NCBI GenBank assembly: GCA_027493885.1
Contig: JAOSJZ010000001.1
Coordinates: 3,156,622 to 3,220,621 of the forward strand
Direction of reading: 5' to 3'
DNA length: 64,000 nucleotides
DNA from: Gaiella sp.
GTDB taxonomy: Bacteria; Actinomycetota; Thermoleophilia; Gaiellales; Gaiellaceae
How positions within the stretch are numbered: position 1 is the stretch's first letter; every line of letters starts with the position of its first letter. A program made the position numbers and the translations under genes. This document shows, piece after piece, positions 61,293 to 64,000 of this stretch. The notes beneath the pieces were generated by a model that was given only the letters and a program-made list of their open reading frames with translations, did no database searches and was not told the DNA's origin.

Positions 61293-63279
61293 GTGAGCTC
61301 TGATCCTCAACTGCGCAACCACGCCGCCTTCATCTGGTCCGTCGCCGACAAGCTGCGCGGCGTCTACAAGCAGTCCGAGTACGGGCGCGTGATCCTCCCG
61401 CTCGTCGTCCTGCGCCGGCTCGACTGCGTGCTCGAGCCGACGAAGACCGACGTGCTCGCACGACACGAGTCGCTGAAGCGACGGGTCGAGAACGTGGAGC
61501 CAGTGCTCTGCGCCGTCTCCGGCGAGCAGTTCTACAACACGAGCCCGCTCGACTTCCGACGGCTCCTCGACGACCCGGCAAACGTGGCCGGGAACCTGCG
61601 CTCCTACATCGCCGGCTTCTCGCCGGCCGCGCGCGACGTGATCGACAAGTTCGGCTTCGACGCGCAGATCACACGTCTCGCGGACAAGAACCTTCTCTAC
61701 CTGGTGGTCTCGCAGTTCGCGGAGATCGACCTCCACCCGAACGTGGTCTCGAACCTGGAGATGGGCTACCTGTACGAGGAGCTCATCCGACGCTTCTCGG
61801 AGCTCTCGAACGAAACCGCCGGCGAGCACTTCACTCCCCGCGAGGTTATCCGGCTGATGGTCAACCTCATCTTCGTCGAGGACGACGAGCTTCTCCGCAA
61901 GCGCGGGATTGTCAGGACGCTCTTCGATCCGGCTTGCGGCACCGGCGGGATGCTCTCGGTCGCCGAGGACTACCTGCGCGACCTGAACCCCGACGCGCGG
62001 CTCGAGGTCTTCGGGCAGGAGCTGAACGACGAGACGTACGCCGTCTGCCGCTCGGACATGATGCTGAAGGGCCAGGACGCGTCCCACATCGTCTCCGGCA
62101 ACTCCTTCAGCGAGGACGGGCACGCGGGGCGGACCTTCGACTACATGCTCGCGAATCCGCCCTTCGGTGTCGAATGGAGGAGCGTCGAACGCGAGGTGAA
62201 AGACGAGCACGCGACGCTCGGCTTCCGCGGACGCTTCGGCGCGGGCCTGCCGGCGATCAACGACGGCAGCTTCCTCTTCCTCCAGCACATGATCTCGAAG
62301 ATGAAGCCGGCCGAGGAGGGCGGCTCGCGAATCGCGATCGTCTTCAACGGCTCGCCGCTCTTCACCGGCGCAGCCGGCTCCGGGCCATCTGAGATCCGCC
62401 GCTGGATCATCGAAAACGACTGGCTCGAGGCCGTCGTCGCTCTCCCCGACCAGCTCTTCTACAACACGGGCATCTCCACCTACCTCTGGGTTCTCACGAA
62501 CCGGAAGAGCGACGAGCGGCGCGGGAAGGTCCAGCTGGTCGACGCGCGCGAGTGTTGGGTGAAGATGCGCAAGAGCCTCGGCGAGAAGCGCAAGGCGATC
62601 TCGTCCGAGCAGATCGAGGAGATCACCCGTCTCTACGGCGCCTTCGAGAAGGGCGAGTGGGTGAAGATCTTCCCCAACGAGGCCTTCGGCTATCAGCGGA
62701 TTACGGTCGAGCGACCGCTGCGCCTTCGCTACACGGGCGACGGCGCACTCGAGCGGCTAGAGAGGTCGAAGGCGTTCGCGAAGCTCGCTATCGAGCAGCG
62801 CGAGGTGCTCGCAAGCGTCGTCGGCAGCCTTGCAAGTCTGGACGACCGATCGGGCCGAGGCGCTTGCCGCTGCGACCGCCCTCAATGGGAAGCTTCCGAG
62901 AGTCGCGGAGAAGGTGCTGCTCGAGGTCATCGCCGTCCGGGATCCTGAAGCGCCGGCGCTTGACGAGCCCGACCCGGAGCTCCGCGACCAGGAGAACGTG
63001 CCGCTACCTGACGAATCGGTGACGTTCGAGCCGGACCCGTCCGCACGCCTCGCGAGCGAGCCGTACCGCCGAGCGGTGGAGAAGTACATGGCGGCCGAGG
63101 TGGTGCCCTATGTGCCGGACGCATGGGTCGATGACTCGAAGACGAAGCTCGGCTACGAGATCCCGCTTACGCGGCACTTCTACAAGTACGTGCCACCTCG
63201 TCCGCTCGAGGAGATCGACGCGGAGATCCGCGCCCTCGAGGAGGAGATTCAAGGGCTGCTCGGCGAGGTAACAGCGTGA
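61293..63279 (+). CDS. hsdM: type I restriction-modification methyltransferase subunit, frameshifted
   Basis: N-terminal HsdM_N helices (FIWSVADKLRGVYKQSEYG), then the adenine methyltransferase core: AGEHFTPREVIRLMVNLIF, SAM motif I FDPACGTGGMLSVAEDYL, the catalytic FDYMLANPPFGVEW and YNTGISTYLWVLTNRKS. Near 62828 the frame is lost; VWTTDRAEALAAATALNG and EIPLTRHFYKYVPPRPLEEI continue in the +1 frame to GLLGEVTA. One extra C at about 62828 explains it. The corrected length is about 661 residues. GTG at 61293; the stop overlaps the hsdS GTG. Confidence 0.92.
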
Positions 63280-64000
63280 GCCAGGCGCCTCCAGCATGGC
63301 AAAGGATTCGGGCGAAGCACCTCTACCGTGTCGTCGACGAGCGAGTCGGCGACGAATCGCTTCCTCTACTGGCCGTCTCGATTCATCACGGCGTCGTACC
63401 CCGCGAGAGGCTCACAGACGACGAGCCCCGTGCAGACAGTCTCAGCGGCTACAAGCGATGCGCGGCAGGTGATGTTGTCGTCAACCGGATGCGCGCGTTT
63501 CAGGGTGCTGTCGGAGTCGCGCCACAGGCTGGGATTGTCAGTCCCGATTACGTCGTGCTTCGCATGGTCGACGGAGTCGATGTCCCCTTCTTCCATCACC
63601 TGTTCCGTTCGACCTGGTTCGTTGGAGAGATGACCGCGCGCCTTCGAGGCATTGGCAGCTCCGATCAGGGGAATGTGCGTACGCCGCGAATCAACGTTGA
63701 AGACTTTGGGGAGATCGTTCTTCGGCTCCCGCCGCTTGACTCGCAGCGCGAGATCGCCGGTCTCCTCGATGCCGAGACGACGCGGATTGATGCACTGATC
63801 GAGAAGAAGCGGCGCATGACGGAGCTCCTCGAAGACCGGCGGGTTGCGATCACCGCCGCAGGAGTTGCGAATGCAGAGTGGCCCCGCGTGAAGCTGACAT
63901 TGGTCGCCCGGCTTGGGAGCGGCCACACGCCGAGCCGCGACCGCCCCGACTGGTGGGAGAACCCGACGATCCCATGGATCACGACCGGTGATGTCGCACA
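63276..64000 (+). CDS. hsdS: type I restriction specificity subunit (3' end outside window)
   Basis: The frame from GTG 63276 is open to the window edge (241 residues visible). The first target-recognition domain contains LLAVSIHHGVVPRERLTDDE, VNRMRAFQGAVGVAPQAG, ARLRGIGSSDQGNVRTPRIN and FGEIVLRLPPLDSQREIAGLL. The conserved central helix is AETTRIDALIEKKRRMTELLEDRR. The second domain begins WPRVKLTLVARLGSGHTPSR and is cut at WITTGDVA. It sets the DNA sequence read by HsdM. hsdR is not in the window and should lie to the right. Confidence 0.93.
   Translation, partial: MSQAPPAWQRIRAKHLYRVVDERVGDESLPLLAVSIHHGVVPRERLTDDEPRADSLSGYKRCAAGDVVVNRMRAFQGAVGVAPQAGIVSPDYVVLRMVDGVDVPFFHHLFRSTWFVGEMTARLRGIGSSDQGNVRTPRINVEDFGEIVLRLPPLDSQREIAGLLDAETTRIDALIEKKRRMTELLEDRRVAITAAGVANAEWPRVKLTLVARLGSGHTPSRDRPDWWENPTIPWITTGDVA

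Noticed and set aside
47404-64000. Second attachment site inside the window
   Set aside because: I looked for another copy of the tRNA-fMet 3' end and found none, so no right border is annotated.

Overview
The window is a contiguous piece of a GC-rich bacterial chromosome with many GTG starts, short 4-base gene overlaps and long, tightly packed operons. Gene content (an AddAB-like helicase-nuclease pair, RmuC, DUF3105, NarGHJI, a MobF relaxase of the actinobacterial TraA type) points to an actinobacterium, perhaps a deep-branching soil lineage such as Thermoleophilia; that placement is inference. At least ten genes are interrupted by single-base indels, mostly in short C or G runs. They look like uncorrected sequencing errors, so those genes are described as intact genes with a marked frameshift.

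Region 1 (1-18 kb) is core genome: an AddB/AddA-like nuclease pair, a metallophosphoesterase, endonuclease III, envelope and lipid genes (a GT-C-like membrane protein, a lipid A-type acyltransferase homologue, a PAP2 enzyme, a UPF0104/LPG-synthase-like flippase), a CorA homologue with a GQN signature, thioredoxin reductase, RmuC, a DUF3105 protein, tRNA-Leu(UAA), glutamate dehydrogenase and a CBS-pair protein.

Region 2 (18-26 kb) is a respiratory nitrate reductase operon, narK-narG-narH-narJ-narI. Three perfect copies of a 26-bp hairpin-bearing repeat sit on the narJ/narI junction and contain the narI start codon.

Region 3 (26-46 kb) is a catabolic island. A branched-chain-amino-acid-type ABC transporter is split, with livM-livH-livF-livG on the left and the binding protein on the right. 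Between them lie two acyl-CoA ligases, two acyl-CoA dehydrogenases, three enoyl-CoA hydratase homologues, a thiolase pair (one lacking the nucleophilic Cys) with two Zn-ribbon OB-fold (DUF35) partners, a beta-keto acid cleavage enzyme, an amidohydrolase-fold protein, a hotdog thioesterase, a zinc alcohol dehydrogenase and a TetR regulator. The content fits uptake, CoA activation and beta-oxidation-like degradation of an unknown carboxylic acid.

Region 4 (46-47.4 kb) holds an exopolyphosphatase, a small coiled-coil membrane protein and an initiator tRNA-fMet followed by a terminator.

Region 5 (47.4 kb to the end) looks like an integrated mobile element rich in defence-type genes. In order it carries a PD-(D/E)XK-like protein, two DUF488 proteins, a dual-OB protein and a GHKL (MORC/MutL-like) ATPase with a C-terminal nuclease motif, all on one strand; an HTH regulator with a well-defined promoter and inverted repeats; a tyrosine integrase and an excisionase-like protein; an XRE/nucleotidyltransferase pair; a MobF relaxase-helicase; a DUF433/PIN-like toxin-antitoxin pair; an AlbA_2/Schlafen-type protein with an unknown partner; and a type I restriction-modification locus (hsdM, hsdS) cut by the right edge. 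The five-gene GHKL/DUF488 cluster is the best candidate for an undescribed system.
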